From Bacillota bacterium (GTDB lineage Bacteria; Bacillota; Clostridia; Acetivibrionales; DSM-1351), in the NCBI GenBank assembly GCA_023400235.1, contig JAEXFI010000050.1:1-64000 (forward strand): DNA of 64,000 nt, in the 5' to 3' direction. The notes below the pieces were generated by a model. The model ran no database searches and was not told where the DNA came from. It saw only the letters and a program-made list of their open reading frames with translations. Positions 6,774-15,073 of the stretch are shown here, one piece after another (the first letter of the stretch is position 1; the number at the start of each line of letters is the position of its first letter). Made by a program: the position numbers and the translations under genes.

Positions 6774-9182
6774 ATGAAGACTGGGATACTCTCTTACAAA
6801 AATCTCGAAGGATACGCTTCGGTAGTGCAGCAAAAGAGTAAAGGAGGAAGAGCCAATGCAATACTGGACTATCTGAATAAAACAAGCCTTATAATATTGC
6901 CTGCAGCCTTTCTGCTGGGCAGAATCTCATTGCTGGGAGGGCTGATGCCCTTTGGAATTGCCCTATATGCGGCCACGTTAGGGCTTAATATCAACAGGAT
7001 AATGATATCCGTTGCAATATTCGCAGGAATGCTTACAACAGGAGCAACGATTCAGTTGTATACCGCAATTGTTGCCATGCTGTTGTTCAACGCAATGAAC
7101 ATTCCGTTCAAGAAAAGTCCGGGCTCACCTCTCAGAATAGGAATAATAGCGTTTTCAGGAGTTCTTCTGCCTGAAATGGTACTTACCTATCTCCAGGGGT
7201 TTTTGATGTATGACGTTATAAAGTCATTCATTAACGGATTTATTATTTTTGCACTGGTATTTGTGTTTAAAAATGTTCTTGAGGTTCTGGGGAATCCCTC
7301 GAGAAGATATTCCCTTACAAATGAAGAGATTCTGAGCATTGCCATAGCTTGTGCCCTTGCGGTAGGAGGACTGGGGGGCTGGAGTATCTATGGAGTAAGC
7401 ATTAGAAATATTCTTTGTATTATTATTATCCTGATTTTCAGCTTTAAAACAGGCTCAGGCAATGGGGCGGCCATCGGGGTGATAGTGGGAACGGTCATAA
7501 GCGTTTCTTCAAATTCCTCTCCGCTGATTATTGCATCCTATGCATTTTGTGGTTTGCTTTCAGGAATTTTAAGAAATATGGGCAAGATAGGGTCCTGCGT
7601 GGGAGTTTTAATGGGCAATGCACTGCTTACCTTTTATACAAGCGGCTCTACTGAAGTATTGGTGTTCCTGTATGAAATAATAGTTTCAATAGCAATATTC
7701 ATGTTGATACCTGAAAAAGCTATGGAATCGGTGGTGACCAAATTTGATAAAAGTCTGGCGGCCAGGGGTGATAAAAAGGGTTACAGTCTGCGGATTAAAG
7801 AAATTACTGTTGACAGACTGAACAAATTTTCACAGGCCTTCGGTGAGATGGCAAGAACTTTTGACGAAATCTCGGAAACAAAGGCAGTTACAGAAAAGCA
7901 TGATATCACTGCCATTTTTGACAGGGTGGCAGACCGGGTATGCAAGGACTGCAGCTTGTGTGCCCATTGCTGGGAGCAGAACTTCTTAAATACCTATCAG
8001 ATTATGTTCAAGATAGTTGAAAAACTTGACGGTAAGGGTTGGATAGAACAAAAGGATATTCCGGAGTATTTTCTTGAAAGATGTGAACGGGTGGACGAGT
8101 TTGTAAAGGCTGTTAACAATGTTTTTGAGCTTTTCAAGGTGGATATGGTGTGGAGAAGCAAGATAGGCGAAAGCCGGGGGCTGGTTTCCCAGCAGTTAAG
8201 GAGCATGTCTACCATTATTTCCAATCTTGCAAATGAGTTGAATACGGACATCAGCTTTAAGGATGACCTGGAAAATCAAATAGTGCTTGAGCTCACAAAG
8301 GCAGGCATAAAAAATGCCGATGCCGTAGTCTATGAGAATAAGTACGGAAAATACGAAATGACTCTTACTTACAGGGGCTGCGGCGGTAAAAGAAGCTGCA
8401 TAAGCAGTATTGAGAAGATCATCTCCGACATAGTAGGACGGAAGATGGTCAAGGAGGGAAGCGAATGCGGTCTGAATTCCAAAACAAATATCTGTACAGT
8501 AAGACTGAACGAAGAGGAGATATTTAAGGTAATTACCGGTGTGGCAAGAATGGCCAAGGATGAGAAGCATGTTTCAGGAGACAACTATACTTTTTTGAAC
8601 ACCGGGGACGGCAAGTACATCAGTGCTCTGAGCGATGGAATGGGAACGGGGCACAAGGCCTGTATGCAGAGTAAAGCCACTGTAAACCTGATCGAGCAAT
8701 TCATGGAATCCGGCTTTGACAAGGACACTACAGTCAGACTGATTAATTCCATACTTGTTTTAAGGTCAACTGACGATTCCTTTGCGACTATTGATATATC
8801 GGTGGTGGATTTGTATCAGGGGGAGGTTGAATTTTGCAAGGTAGGAGCGGCACCGACCTTTATTAAAAGAGAGGAGTACGTTGAAATACTCAGAGCTGCC
8901 TCACTGCCGGCAGGAATTTTGAGCGATGTGGAAGTGGAACTGATACATAAAAAGGTTTGCAGCGGAGACTTTGTCATAATGCTATCAGATGGTATAATTG
9001 ATGCCTTCAAGGATTGCCCGGATGGAGTAAAGGAGGTTCAGAATCTTCTCCAGGCTATGGATTCCAAAAACCCTCAGAAAATAGCAGATGATTTGATGGA
9101 TGCAGCTTTAAGCCGATGTCCGCGAAAAGAGCCGGTGGACGATATGCTGGTGCTGGTTTCAAAAATATGGAGGCCCAGATAG
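6774..9182 (+). CDS. spoIIE: Stage II sporulation protein E, PP2C phosphatase
   Basis: An 802-residue septum-located phosphatase. In the known system it dephosphorylates SpoIIAA-P to release sigma-F in the forespore. The N-terminal third (about 45-310) is a block of roughly ten transmembrane helices. The middle carries a CKDCSLCAHCW motif near 391. The C-terminal PP2C domain (about 600-800) has the metal-binding motifs LSDGMGTGH near 618 and LSDGIIDAF near 736. Length is close to the Bacillus protein. ATG at 6774 is used because GGGGGA lies 8 bases upstream; 18 extra in-frame codons back to 6720 lack a site. Developmental control is expected but no clear promoter is assigned. Confidence 0.95.
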   Translation: MKTGILSYKNLEGYASVVQQKSKGGRANAILDYLNKTSLIILPAAFLLGRISLLGGLMPFGIALYAATLGLNINRIMISVAIFAGMLTTGATIQLYTAIVAMLLFNAMNIPFKKSPGSPLRIGIIAFSGVLLPEMVLTYLQGFLMYDVIKSFINGFIIFALVFVFKNVLEVLGNPSRRYSLTNEEILSIAIACALAVGGLGGWSIYGVSIRNILCIIIILIFSFKTGSGNGAAIGVIVGTVISVSSNSSPLIIASYAFCGLLSGILRNMGKIGSCVGVLMGNALLTFYTSGSTEVLVFLYEIIVSIAIFMLIPEKAMESVVTKFDKSLAARGDKKGYSLRIKEITVDRLNKFSQAFGEMARTFDEISETKAVTEKHDITAIFDRVADRVCKDCSLCAHCWEQNFLNTYQIMFKIVEKLDGKGWIEQKDIPEYFLERCERVDEFVKAVNNVFELFKVDMVWRSKIGESRGLVSQQLRSMSTIISNLANELNTDISFKDDLENQIVLELTKAGIKNADAVVYENKYGKYEMTLTYRGCGGKRSCISSIEKIISDIVGRKMVKEGSECGLNSKTNICTVRLNEEEIFKVITGVARMAKDEKHVSGDNYTFLNTGDGKYISALSDGMGTGHKACMQSKATVNLIEQFMESGFDKDTTVRLINSILVLRSTDDSFATIDISVVDLYQGEVEFCKVGAAPTFIKREEYVEILRAASLPAGILSDVEVELIHKKVCSGDFVIMLSDGIIDAFKDCPDGVKEVQNLLQAMDSKNPQKIADDLMDAALSRCPRKEPVDDMLVLVSKIWRPR

Positions 9183-9328
9183 CCTCACCTCCCACGGCAG
9201 GAAAATCCTATCAGACCATAAAGCCTCTGGTACCCTTGGGTAAAATAATTTGGCATTATATCAAAACAATGCATAAAAATGTAAAAATTCCACAAACTAC
9301 CCATAATCAGAGTTCTTTGGAGGGTGCT

Positions 9329-9673
9329 ATGTTTTATGGAAAATCTAAAAAAGTTATAATCATCAAGGATATTCACTCAAATTTATTTGAAGAGGCTATT
9401 CTGGTTCTGAAGGAGGATACCGAGCAGATAAAGGAGGAAGGAGGAGTTCTGACTGCCCCTAAGAAAACAGATGTTAAAAGCGATTTTATATTGAAGGAGG
9501 CAGAGACGGTAATAAACAACTATATAAAAGATAACAAGGGCAAATTTCATTCTCCCAAGAAAAAGGAGCTGTTTAAGGCCAATTCCAGGTTTATGAAAAA
9601 CCTGCTGATAAATTCCGCACTTTTCGGAGGCATCGCAGCAGTTGTTTTTCTATTGCTAAAGTTATTTTTATAG
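9329..9673 (+). CDS. Small C-terminally anchored protein, unknown
   Basis: A 114-residue protein beginning MFYGKSKKVIIIKDI. The body is charged and mainly helical, and a single hydrophobic segment lies near the C-terminus (about 93-112), suggesting tail anchoring with the body in the cytoplasm. The ATG at 9329 is preceded by GGAGGG at good spacing. The frame stays open back to 9116 inside spoIIE, but that part is unlikely to be translated. It lies about 145 bases behind spoIIE. Function unknown. Confidence 0.65.
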   Translation: MFYGKSKKVIIIKDIHSNLFEEAILVLKEDTEQIKEEGGVLTAPKKTDVKSDFILKEAETVINNYIKDNKGKFHSPKKKELFKANSRFMKNLLINSALFGGIAAVVFLLLKLFL

Positions 9674-9748
9674 TATTTGCTCTATTGATTTTCGGCTGCT
9701 AAATAGTTATAGTAGTATAAGTAAACGCAATTGGACAAGGAGCAAATA

Positions 9749-10387
9749 ATGAAACTCAAAACTTCAAGGGTTATAGATTTTTTTCTGCTGCAAAAAGATT
9801 TTTATTCAAAATTAAACGATAAGAATATGTGGCTATACATAGGCATTATTCTGGTGGGAATACGTGATGTGGGTCTGGGGGTGCTGGGGCTTGGTCTGGC
9901 TGCCGGGGATAAATCCGTCATAAGCTTTAACCTTAAAACGGGTGCCGTTCTTTTGGCCGGGGTGATACTTATAGGGCTGATAGATGTAATTTGCTTCTCT
10001 TATCCGGTTTTCGACATAATAAACCATTTCAAAAAGCGGAGCGGCAATAATTCCATGCCTGTGGGAACTTCCTACTCCAGTATTTTAACAAAGGTCATGA
10101 AGGTATACATAGTGGTTAATATAATATTAACACCTTTAAACCTGTTGGGCTATTATACCTTGTATCTGAGCAACAGCATGAATTGGCTGACTATGATGTA
10201 TATTACAGCGGTACTGGATATTATAGCGTACTTCTGGTTTAATGGTGCCATTACCCGTGGCTTGTGCGTGCTTTTCAAGCTTCCGTCCGGTGCCCGCAGC
10301 CTGGTGTTCATGCTGGTGTTTTTATGGAATGCACTTCTGAGTGAGGCCCTGTCTCTTTTATTTTCAATGGTTATAAGCAGATTGTGA
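9749..10387 (+). CDS. Multipass membrane protein, unknown
   Basis: A 212-residue protein with five likely transmembrane helices after a cytoplasmic N-terminus (KTSRVIDFFLLQKDFY). The overall layout recalls YIP1-like proteins, but no signature is clear. AAGGAG with 6-base spacing selects the ATG at 9749. Gap to the tRNA-Arg promoter is short and no terminator is visible between. Confidence 0.6.
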   Translation: MKLKTSRVIDFFLLQKDFYSKLNDKNMWLYIGIILVGIRDVGLGVLGLGLAAGDKSVISFNLKTGAVLLAGVILIGLIDVICFSYPVFDIINHFKKRSGNNSMPVGTSYSSILTKVMKVYIVVNIILTPLNLLGYYTLYLSNSMNWLTMMYITAVLDIIAYFWFNGAITRGLCVLFKLPSGARSLVFMLVFLWNALLSEALSLLFSMVISRL

Positions 10388-10425
10388 ACGCGGAGACTTT
10401 TTATATAAAAGTGCGCACTTAATGT

Positions 10426-10453
10426 TTGCCATACGGCAAATTTCTGCTATAAT
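10426..10453 (+). promoter_or_regulatory. Promoter of tRNA-Arg
   Basis: TTGCCA (10426-10431), 16 bases, then extended -10 TGCTATAAT ending at 10453. The tRNA begins 11 bases later. Confidence 0.6.
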
Positions 10454-10464
10454 AATAAAGCGAT

Positions 10465-10539
10465 GTCTCGGTAGTCTAATGGATAAGACGGTGGATTCCG
10501 GTTCCACTGATACGGGTTCGATTCCTGTTCGGGACGCCA
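10465..10539 (+). tRNA. tRNA-Arg (CCG)
   Basis: A 75-nt tRNA with encoded CCA. The acceptor is GTCTCGG/TCGGGAC, the discriminator is G, and the anticodon stem GTGGA/TCCAC encloses TTCCGGT (anticodon CCG). The T-arm contains GGTTCGATTCC. Confidence 0.92.
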
Positions 10540-10542
10540 ACG

Positions 10543-10574
10543 CAGCCCCTGGCTTTTGCCAAGGGCTGTTTTTT
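10543..10574 (+). terminator. Terminator after tRNA-Arg
   Basis: CAGCCCCTGGC pairs with GCCAAGGGCTG around TTTT and runs into TTTTTT. Confidence 0.85.
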
Positions 10575-10594
10575 AGTGCATTGGAATTGAACCC

Positions 10595-11695
10595 TTAAGT
10601 CATCCGGCGCCTCCCAAAGGCCTCCAATACCTTTATCTCAAGCTTTATATCCCTGGCGGCTGGTGCTGCGGGAAATGTTGGCAGCATCAGATTTATATTG
10701 TTCACAGGCATAAATATTGGAGTATTTCCCTCAGGGTCGGACAGGACAAGCATTCCATATTCATTTTTATATATTGCTCCTGAAGCGGTGATATTTGAGC
10801 CTGCATATATGGTAACCTCCGTATCCAGGGGCAGATATTCATAATAGGCCGTAATGAGGTCAGCGTCAAAGCCGGGGTTAAACTGCTGGGGCGGAGGCAG
10901 ATACGTGATGGAAGGATTGTACACCGAGCCTGCACCGGTATAAATTGCGGCAATGGCCTGGAGCGGTATAGGTTCCTGCTGTCCTGCATCCATAAGTATG
11001 AACATGGCCCCGAAGGTACCGGCAGAGGACTTATATAGCTCATACGGTATTCCTGTTATTGAAGAGGCAGCCAGACCTCTTGTAAATACTGTGATAACAT
11101 TTTCGGGATAAAAGGTTATAAGCTGCTGAATAATATGGGCCAGCTGGGCATAGCCGAAATTGGTTGCAGAAGCTAAAATGGGAGATTCCGTATAGGTCAG
11201 GGTCAGAGTGGGGAAGTATGGCTCATATACAATGTTGTTAGTGGCAAACTGTACCTCCGACAGCTGGTCTGAAATTGTAAGGGCTATGCCGAAATTTTTT
11301 TCCGAACCGTCTATCCAGTCACTTACAAGTGCTGTTACGTCAATCTCAATACTGGTGTACAAATCCTCGGTGGTGACATTACATTGGCTTTGTGTAGCAA
11401 CATAATCCGGCTTGGTGGTATAGGTCACTGCAGATGTATCGAAGTCTTCCGTTATCCTGTTAACAATTACAGTACTGGGCGCCGCTCCATTTTTTACTAT
11501 AACAGCCAGACTGAGAAAAGCACTGTCTAGTGATAAAATGTGCAGCTGGGGCAAAGTGATTTTTAGCAGTCCGGTGCAATCAAGATAAGTGGGGGCAGTG
11601 CCGACAAACATGAGCGGAAAGGCTGCAAAGTTTTCATTGGGCTCACCGGAAGCCACAAAGGTAGTTTGCGGTATATTCACTGTTACTGTGGGCAT
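10595..11695 (-). CDS. DNRLRE-domain protein
   Basis: A 366-residue protein. The N-terminal half is a DNRLRE-type beta module: hydrophobic/Thr-rich strands and the hallmark ITEDFDTSAVTYTTKP near residue 80, followed by the IDVTALVSDWIDG motif near 118. The C-terminal half is not recognised. It includes a Y/P-rich stretch (YLPPPQQFNPGF) and a strand-rich tail ending in basic residues. No signal peptide or anchor is present although DNRLRE modules are usually surface proteins; spore-surface assembly is a possible, inferred role. GAAGG lies about 9 bases before the ATG. It stands alone and convergent with tRNA-Arg. Confidence 0.7.
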   Translation of the reverse strand: MPTVTVNIPQTTFVASGEPNENFAAFPLMFVGTAPTYLDCTGLLKITLPQLHILSLDSAFLSLAVIVKNGAAPSTVIVNRITEDFDTSAVTYTTKPDYVATQSQCNVTTEDLYTSIEIDVTALVSDWIDGSEKNFGIALTISDQLSEVQFATNNIVYEPYFPTLTLTYTESPILASATNFGYAQLAHIIQQLITFYPENVITVFTRGLAASSITGIPYELYKSSAGTFGAMFILMDAGQQEPIPLQAIAAIYTGAGSVYNPSITYLPPPQQFNPGFDADLITAYYEYLPLDTEVTIYAGSNITASGAIYKNEYGMLVLSDPEGNTPIFMPVNNINLMLPTFPAAPAARDIKLEIKVLEAFGRRRMT

Positions 11696-11862
11696 TGGTT
11701 GTACCTTCTTTCCTATGAAATGTTAAAAAACCCTTTATATTTACATAATATGTACATGGCCTGATTATGTTGCAGACATATAATTCCGGCAGGAGGTTCT
11801 TTACTAGATTTCAGAATATCTGTTACAATAAGTATTGTTTACTGTTTAAGGAGGCATTTGGT

Positions 11863-12837
11863 TTGAAAATAGGAAATGTTGAACTGGCAAACAGGGTTTT
11901 TCTGGCGCCTATGGCCGGCGTCACCGACATGCCCTTCAGGGTGCTGTGCAAGGAGCAGGGCTGCGGACTGGTTTATACTGAAATGGTAAGTGCCAAGGGC
12001 ATGCATTATCAGGATGAGAAAAGTACCAGGCTTACCCTGCTGGCTGAGGGAGAGAAGCCCGGAGCTGTTCAGATATTCGGCTCGGAGCCGGAAATTATGG
12101 CAGGAGTTGTTGAAAAACTCAATGGGTCTGATGCAAGCCTCATTGATATAAATATGGGCTGTCCTGCTCCAAAGATAACTAAAAACGGAGAGGGCAGCGC
12201 ACTGATGAAGAGGCCCCAACTGGTGGAGAAAATAGTCAAGGCTGTAGTGGGGGTGTCAAAAAAGCCTGTAACCGTGAAAATTCGTAAGGGCTGGGATGAG
12301 GACAGCGCAAATGCCGTTGATATAGCACGAATAGCTGAAGCCTGTGGTGCAAGTGCTGTAGCAGTGCACGGACGGACAAGGGAGCAGTACTATAGCGGTA
12401 AAGCCGACTGGAATATTATCAGACAGGTAAAGCAGGCCATCTCAATTCCGGTTATCGGCAATGGAGATGTAACGGGTCCCAGGGAGGCAAAACGCCTTTT
12501 TGAAGATACGGGCTGCGATGCAATAATGATTGGCAGGGGAGCTCAGGGAAATCCCTGGATTTTCAGCCGTATACTCACCTTCCTGGAAACAGGGGATATT
12601 GAGTCAGAACCCACTCCAGAGGAAAAAATAAATACCATCATCAGACATATGAATATGCTCATAGAGCATAAGGGCGAGAGAACGGGAATACTGGAGATGA
12701 GATCACACATAGCCTGGTATATCAAAGGCCTAAGGGATGCTGCCCACACAAAGCAAAAGATTTTCACAATGAATAACCAGGAGGAAATAATCAATCTCCT
12801 TCAAAGCTTTCTTCTCCGGCAGCAGAACCTGGAGTAA
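11863..12837 (+). CDS. dusB: tRNA-dihydrouridine synthase
   Basis: A 324-residue FMN enzyme that reduces specific uridines in the tRNA D-loop. The TIM-barrel signature APMAGVTDMPFR lies at residue 16, the catalytic cysteine is in MGCPAPK near 99, and GRTREQYYSG and MIGRGAQGNPW follow. The start is a TTG at 11863: AAGGAGG sits 8 bases upstream, and translation from there gives the family length. The longer ATG frame from 11767 covers untranslated leader. The last 47 bases overlap the convergent amidase gene on the other strand. Confidence 0.93.
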   Translation: MKIGNVELANRVFLAPMAGVTDMPFRVLCKEQGCGLVYTEMVSAKGMHYQDEKSTRLTLLAEGEKPGAVQIFGSEPEIMAGVVEKLNGSDASLIDINMGCPAPKITKNGEGSALMKRPQLVEKIVKAVVGVSKKPVTVKIRKGWDEDSANAVDIARIAEACGASAVAVHGRTREQYYSGKADWNIIRQVKQAISIPVIGNGDVTGPREAKRLFEDTGCDAIMIGRGAQGNPWIFSRILTFLETGDIESEPTPEEKINTIIRHMNMLIEHKGERTGILEMRSHIAWYIKGLRDAAHTKQKIFTMNNQEEIINLLQSFLLRQQNLE

Positions 12838-13552
12838 GAATAAAATCCTCAAGAATTTCTTCAATACCTGAAACTATCTGCCGGGCGCATTTCTGCTGGA
12901 ATTCTTCGTCAGTCAGCAGCTTCAGGTCTTTTTTATTTGAAATAAACCCGATTTCCAGCAATAATGCCGGCATTTCCGTATGCCGAAGCACATACAGATT
13001 GGGGCGGGGCATGATATCCCTGTTCTTCATGCCCATATGACTTATTTTGGACTGCATTACCTGAGCAATGTCCTTGCCTATTGGTGAATTAGGATTATAG
13101 GCGGTCAGAATACCGCTTTGAGCTGAATCTGTAAATGAGTTGTTATGGATACTGATAAAAAGCTTACCTTTTTTATCATTTGCAATTCTGGCCCTGTCTT
13201 CAAGACTGACATAGGTATCATCAGTTCTTATCATCAGATACTCAATATTTTTCTGGGCAAGCAGTTTCTCGATTTCCAGAGATATGTCCAGAACCACATC
13301 TTTTTCATTAAGCTTGCCGTTTCCTGCTCCGGGTTCCCAGCCACCATGCCCTGCATCTATAACTACCACAGGAGGAGTTTCAGAGGTCTCAGCCGCAGCA
13401 GACGATGCGTCAGGGGCAACCGGAACACGGTTTTTTTTCACATATCCGCCAATAACAGCTATGATGGCAACGGACAGCAGAATTATCAGAATTATTAGCA
13501 TATTTCGGTTTAACTTTTTGCTGGTTTTTTCATAAAATCTGTTAAAATCCAT
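12791..13552 (-). CDS. N-acetylmuramoyl-L-alanine amidase (Amidase_3), membrane anchored
   Basis: A 253-residue peptidoglycan amidase. One N-terminal transmembrane helix (about 19-37) is followed by a short A/S/P linker and a zinc amidase domain. Visible zinc ligands are H69 (DAGHGG), E83 and H136 (ISIHNNS); the catalytic glutamate is in LLLEIGFISN near 205. Size and layout resemble CwlD-type spore cortex enzymes, though this is not certain. Start: ATG at 13552, with GGAGGG about 13 bases upstream, which is long. The frame stays open to 13690, but those codons lie in the palindromic element. Its 3' end overlaps dusB. Confidence 0.85.
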   Translation of the reverse strand: MDFNRFYEKTSKKLNRNMLIILIILLSVAIIAVIGGYVKKNRVPVAPDASSAAAETSETPPVVVIDAGHGGWEPGAGNGKLNEKDVVLDISLEIEKLLAQKNIEYLMIRTDDTYVSLEDRARIANDKKGKLFISIHNNSFTDSAQSGILTAYNPNSPIGKDIAQVMQSKISHMGMKNRDIMPRPNLYVLRHTEMPALLLEIGFISNKKDLKLLTDEEFQQKCARQIVSGIEEILEDFILTPGSAAGEESFEGD

Positions 13553-13640
13553 AAATAGCCGTTTTCCCTCCAGATAGAGTTTGCCTTGTTTTGCTCCGGT
13601 CTCAATTATGTATAATAATTTTATCACAATAATAAAGAAA

Positions 13641-13759
13641 AGTGCCGCGAAACTAAAAATTAATATATGCCAAAAAGAGAATTTATACACATATTAATTT
13701 ATAAAAAGTCAATTACTATGGGTTTTCAGCCCATAGCAACTGACTTTTTTCGCGGCACT
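13641..13759. repeat. Nested inverted-repeat element with bidirectional terminator
   Basis: Twelve-base perfect terminal inverted repeats AGTGCCGCGAAA/TTTCGCGGCACT (13641-13652, 13748-13759) enclose two inner structures. The first is AAATTAATAT/ATATTAATTT (13657-13666, 13691-13700). The second is AAAAAGTCA/TGACTTTTT (13703-13711, 13741-13749) containing CTATGGG/CCCATAG (13716-13722, 13730-13736). The last stem with its A- and T-runs can terminate transcription both ways, including the NlpC/P60 gene. The terminal repeats resemble a miniature element, but no target duplication was identified. Confidence 0.65.
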
Positions 13760-13781
13760 GTTCAGCACTGTTCTTGATTTA

Positions 13782-14582
13782 TCAGAATACTCGCCTTGCG
13801 CCTATATACCTGCTTGAGTAATAGGTGCTGTCAAGACTTGAAACAGTAACTCCCTTTGAGGAACTTGCGTGGATAAACTTGCCTCCGCCCATATAAAAGC
13901 CCACATGAGATGGACCTGGCTTGTACGTTGTAAAGAAAACCAGATCACCCACCCTCAAATTGCTCTTGGACACAGAGGCACCTGCACCGAACTGGTCAGA
14001 GGTAACCCTTGGTATGGAGATACCGTTTTGCTTTAAAACATACTGGGTAAAGCCCGAGCAGTCAAAGCCGCTTGGAGTGACACCACCCCACACATACGGC
14101 ACGCCCATATAGCTTTTGGCAGTAGCAATTACCGCACTTGCCCTTGAACCCGCGGCTGATGCAGTACCTCCTCTTGAAACAGAGGTCCGGGACTTGGAGG
14201 CAGCCTTGGTATTGCTGCTGCTTGTATTTGAACTTTTTTTGACGGTTGTGGCTGACTTTTGGGAAGCTGCAGTTGACTTTTTGACTGCCGGAGCAGTGGT
14301 TTTTGCCGTGACGGCGGCAGTGCTTTTGGCGTCAGCTGTTGCAGAAGCAGCTTTAACGGTGGTTGAAGCATTGGCTGTATTCATGGATTTTATAGCAATA
14401 TCTTCTGCTTTCATTGTTTCGGATTCCCATATTATCAAATCCTCAGCCTGTGTGCCGACCTCCTGCTGAATTTTAGCAGGCTCAAGAATTTCCCTGTTGT
14501 AGGACAGATTCTTATAGACCGGAGCTATTGCCGTTAAGCAAAGCGCCAGTGCCATACCACTTGCCATAAGTTTTTTATTCAT
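13782..14582 (-). CDS. Secreted NlpC/P60 (C40) peptidoglycan endopeptidase
   Basis: A 266-residue exported cell-wall hydrolase that would cut stem peptides. The layout is a signal peptide (about 1-25), a long A/T/S/K-rich disordered linker (about 65-145), then an NlpC/P60 domain (about 150-266). Catalytic residues are visible: cysteine in FDCSGF near 174, histidine in SHVGFYMG near 226 and the third polar site in FIHASS near 238. No SH3 or LysM wall-binding module is present. AAGGAGG lies 6 bases before the ATG. Its upstream region (14583-14949) is unusually rich in hairpins. Confidence 0.9.
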   Translation of the reverse strand: MNKKLMASGMALALCLTAIAPVYKNLSYNREILEPAKIQQEVGTQAEDLIIWESETMKAEDIAIKSMNTANASTTVKAASATADAKSTAAVTAKTTAPAVKKSTAASQKSATTVKKSSNTSSSNTKAASKSRTSVSRGGTASAAGSRASAVIATAKSYMGVPYVWGGVTPSGFDCSGFTQYVLKQNGISIPRVTSDQFGAGASVSKSNLRVGDLVFFTTYKPGPSHVGFYMGGGKFIHASSSKGVTVSSLDSTYYSSRYIGARRVF

Positions 14583-14949
14583 ATTGACCTCCTTGAAATG
14601 AAAGCCCCCGATTTTATTTTTTATTTCAAATAAATTGTCTGGGGGGTTATTTTAGCGCTTGTAGTAGCTGCGCTTTTTAGTTTAGTAATGTCACTGACCT
14701 TAGTGACATGCTGTGACAAACGGCAAAGCCGTTTTATGGAATCTTAATTCCATTTAAAGGCCTGTGGCCCGGGGTGAATACAGCGGGTATTGCTGCCACC
14801 TGATAAATGGATTGCGTAAAGCAACTGATGGGCTTATTATAAGTGCCCACATGCCGGGTATCAACCTGTAATTTATGGTAAACTGCTGGAAACCTAGAGT
14901 CATAAAAGGTTACGCAGCTCAATAAAATTTATCAAGGTACTTAAATTTT
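14583..14949. other. Hairpin-rich divergent intergenic region
   Basis: This lies between the minus-strand NlpC/P60 gene and the plus-strand spoVB leader. A row of hairpins is visible: AGCGC/GCGCT near 14654-14675, ATGTCACT/AGTGACAT (14688-14695, 14702-14709), AAACGGC/GCCGTTT (14718-14724, 14728-14734) and TGGAAT/ATTCCA (14737-14752). Beyond them, near 14756-14870, is a GC-richer stretch with further short stems. It does not match the c-di-AMP, TPP or cobalamin riboswitch motifs on either strand. It may be an unrecognised leader RNA of either gene. Confidence 0.35.
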
Positions 14950-14953
14950 GGAG

Positions 14954-15052
14954 GTGCATAGCGTGAAAGATACATGTGATAAGTCAAAGTGGATTTCACG
15001 CAGCGAAAGCCACTGCGTGTCTTTCATTACTATTTGTGTACGCGCTATGCAC
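14954..15052 (+). other. Structured leader of spoVB
   Basis: Three nested stems: GTGCATAGCG/CGCTATGCAC (14954-14963, 15043-15052), TGAAAGA/TCTTTCA (14964-14970, 15020-15026) and CACGCAG/CTGCGTG (14997-15003, 15013-15019). The outer stem would sequester the end of the leader-ORF ribosome site. The structure ends 10 bases before the spoVB ribosome site. Confidence 0.55.
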
Positions 15053-15073
15053 GTAGATGGGAGGTTAGGATGA
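14963..15073 (+). CDS. Candidate 36-residue leader peptide before spoVB
   Basis: A short frame starting GTG with GGAGG (14950-14954) 8 bases upstream, reading MKDTCDKSKWISRSESHC and on to a TGA at 15071-15073. That TGA overlaps the spoVB ATG (15070-15072) as ATGA, the classic arrangement for translational coupling. The peptide is basic and contains three cysteines, with no family recognised. Translation would have to run through the nested stems of 14954-15052. It could be a regulatory uORF or a fortuitous frame. Confidence 0.4.
   Translation: MKDTCDKSKWISRSESHCVSFITICVRAMHVDGRLG

Noticed and set aside
13552..13690. 46-residue N-terminal extension of the amidase
   Set aside because: These codons fall within the inverted-repeat element and have no ribosome site, so the start at 13552 is preferred.
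14583..14949. c-di-AMP (ydaO) or TPP riboswitch before the NlpC/P60 or spoVB gene
   Set aside because: Tempting because of gene context and a local ACCTGAT...TGG stretch, but the required core motifs of either class are missing on both strands.
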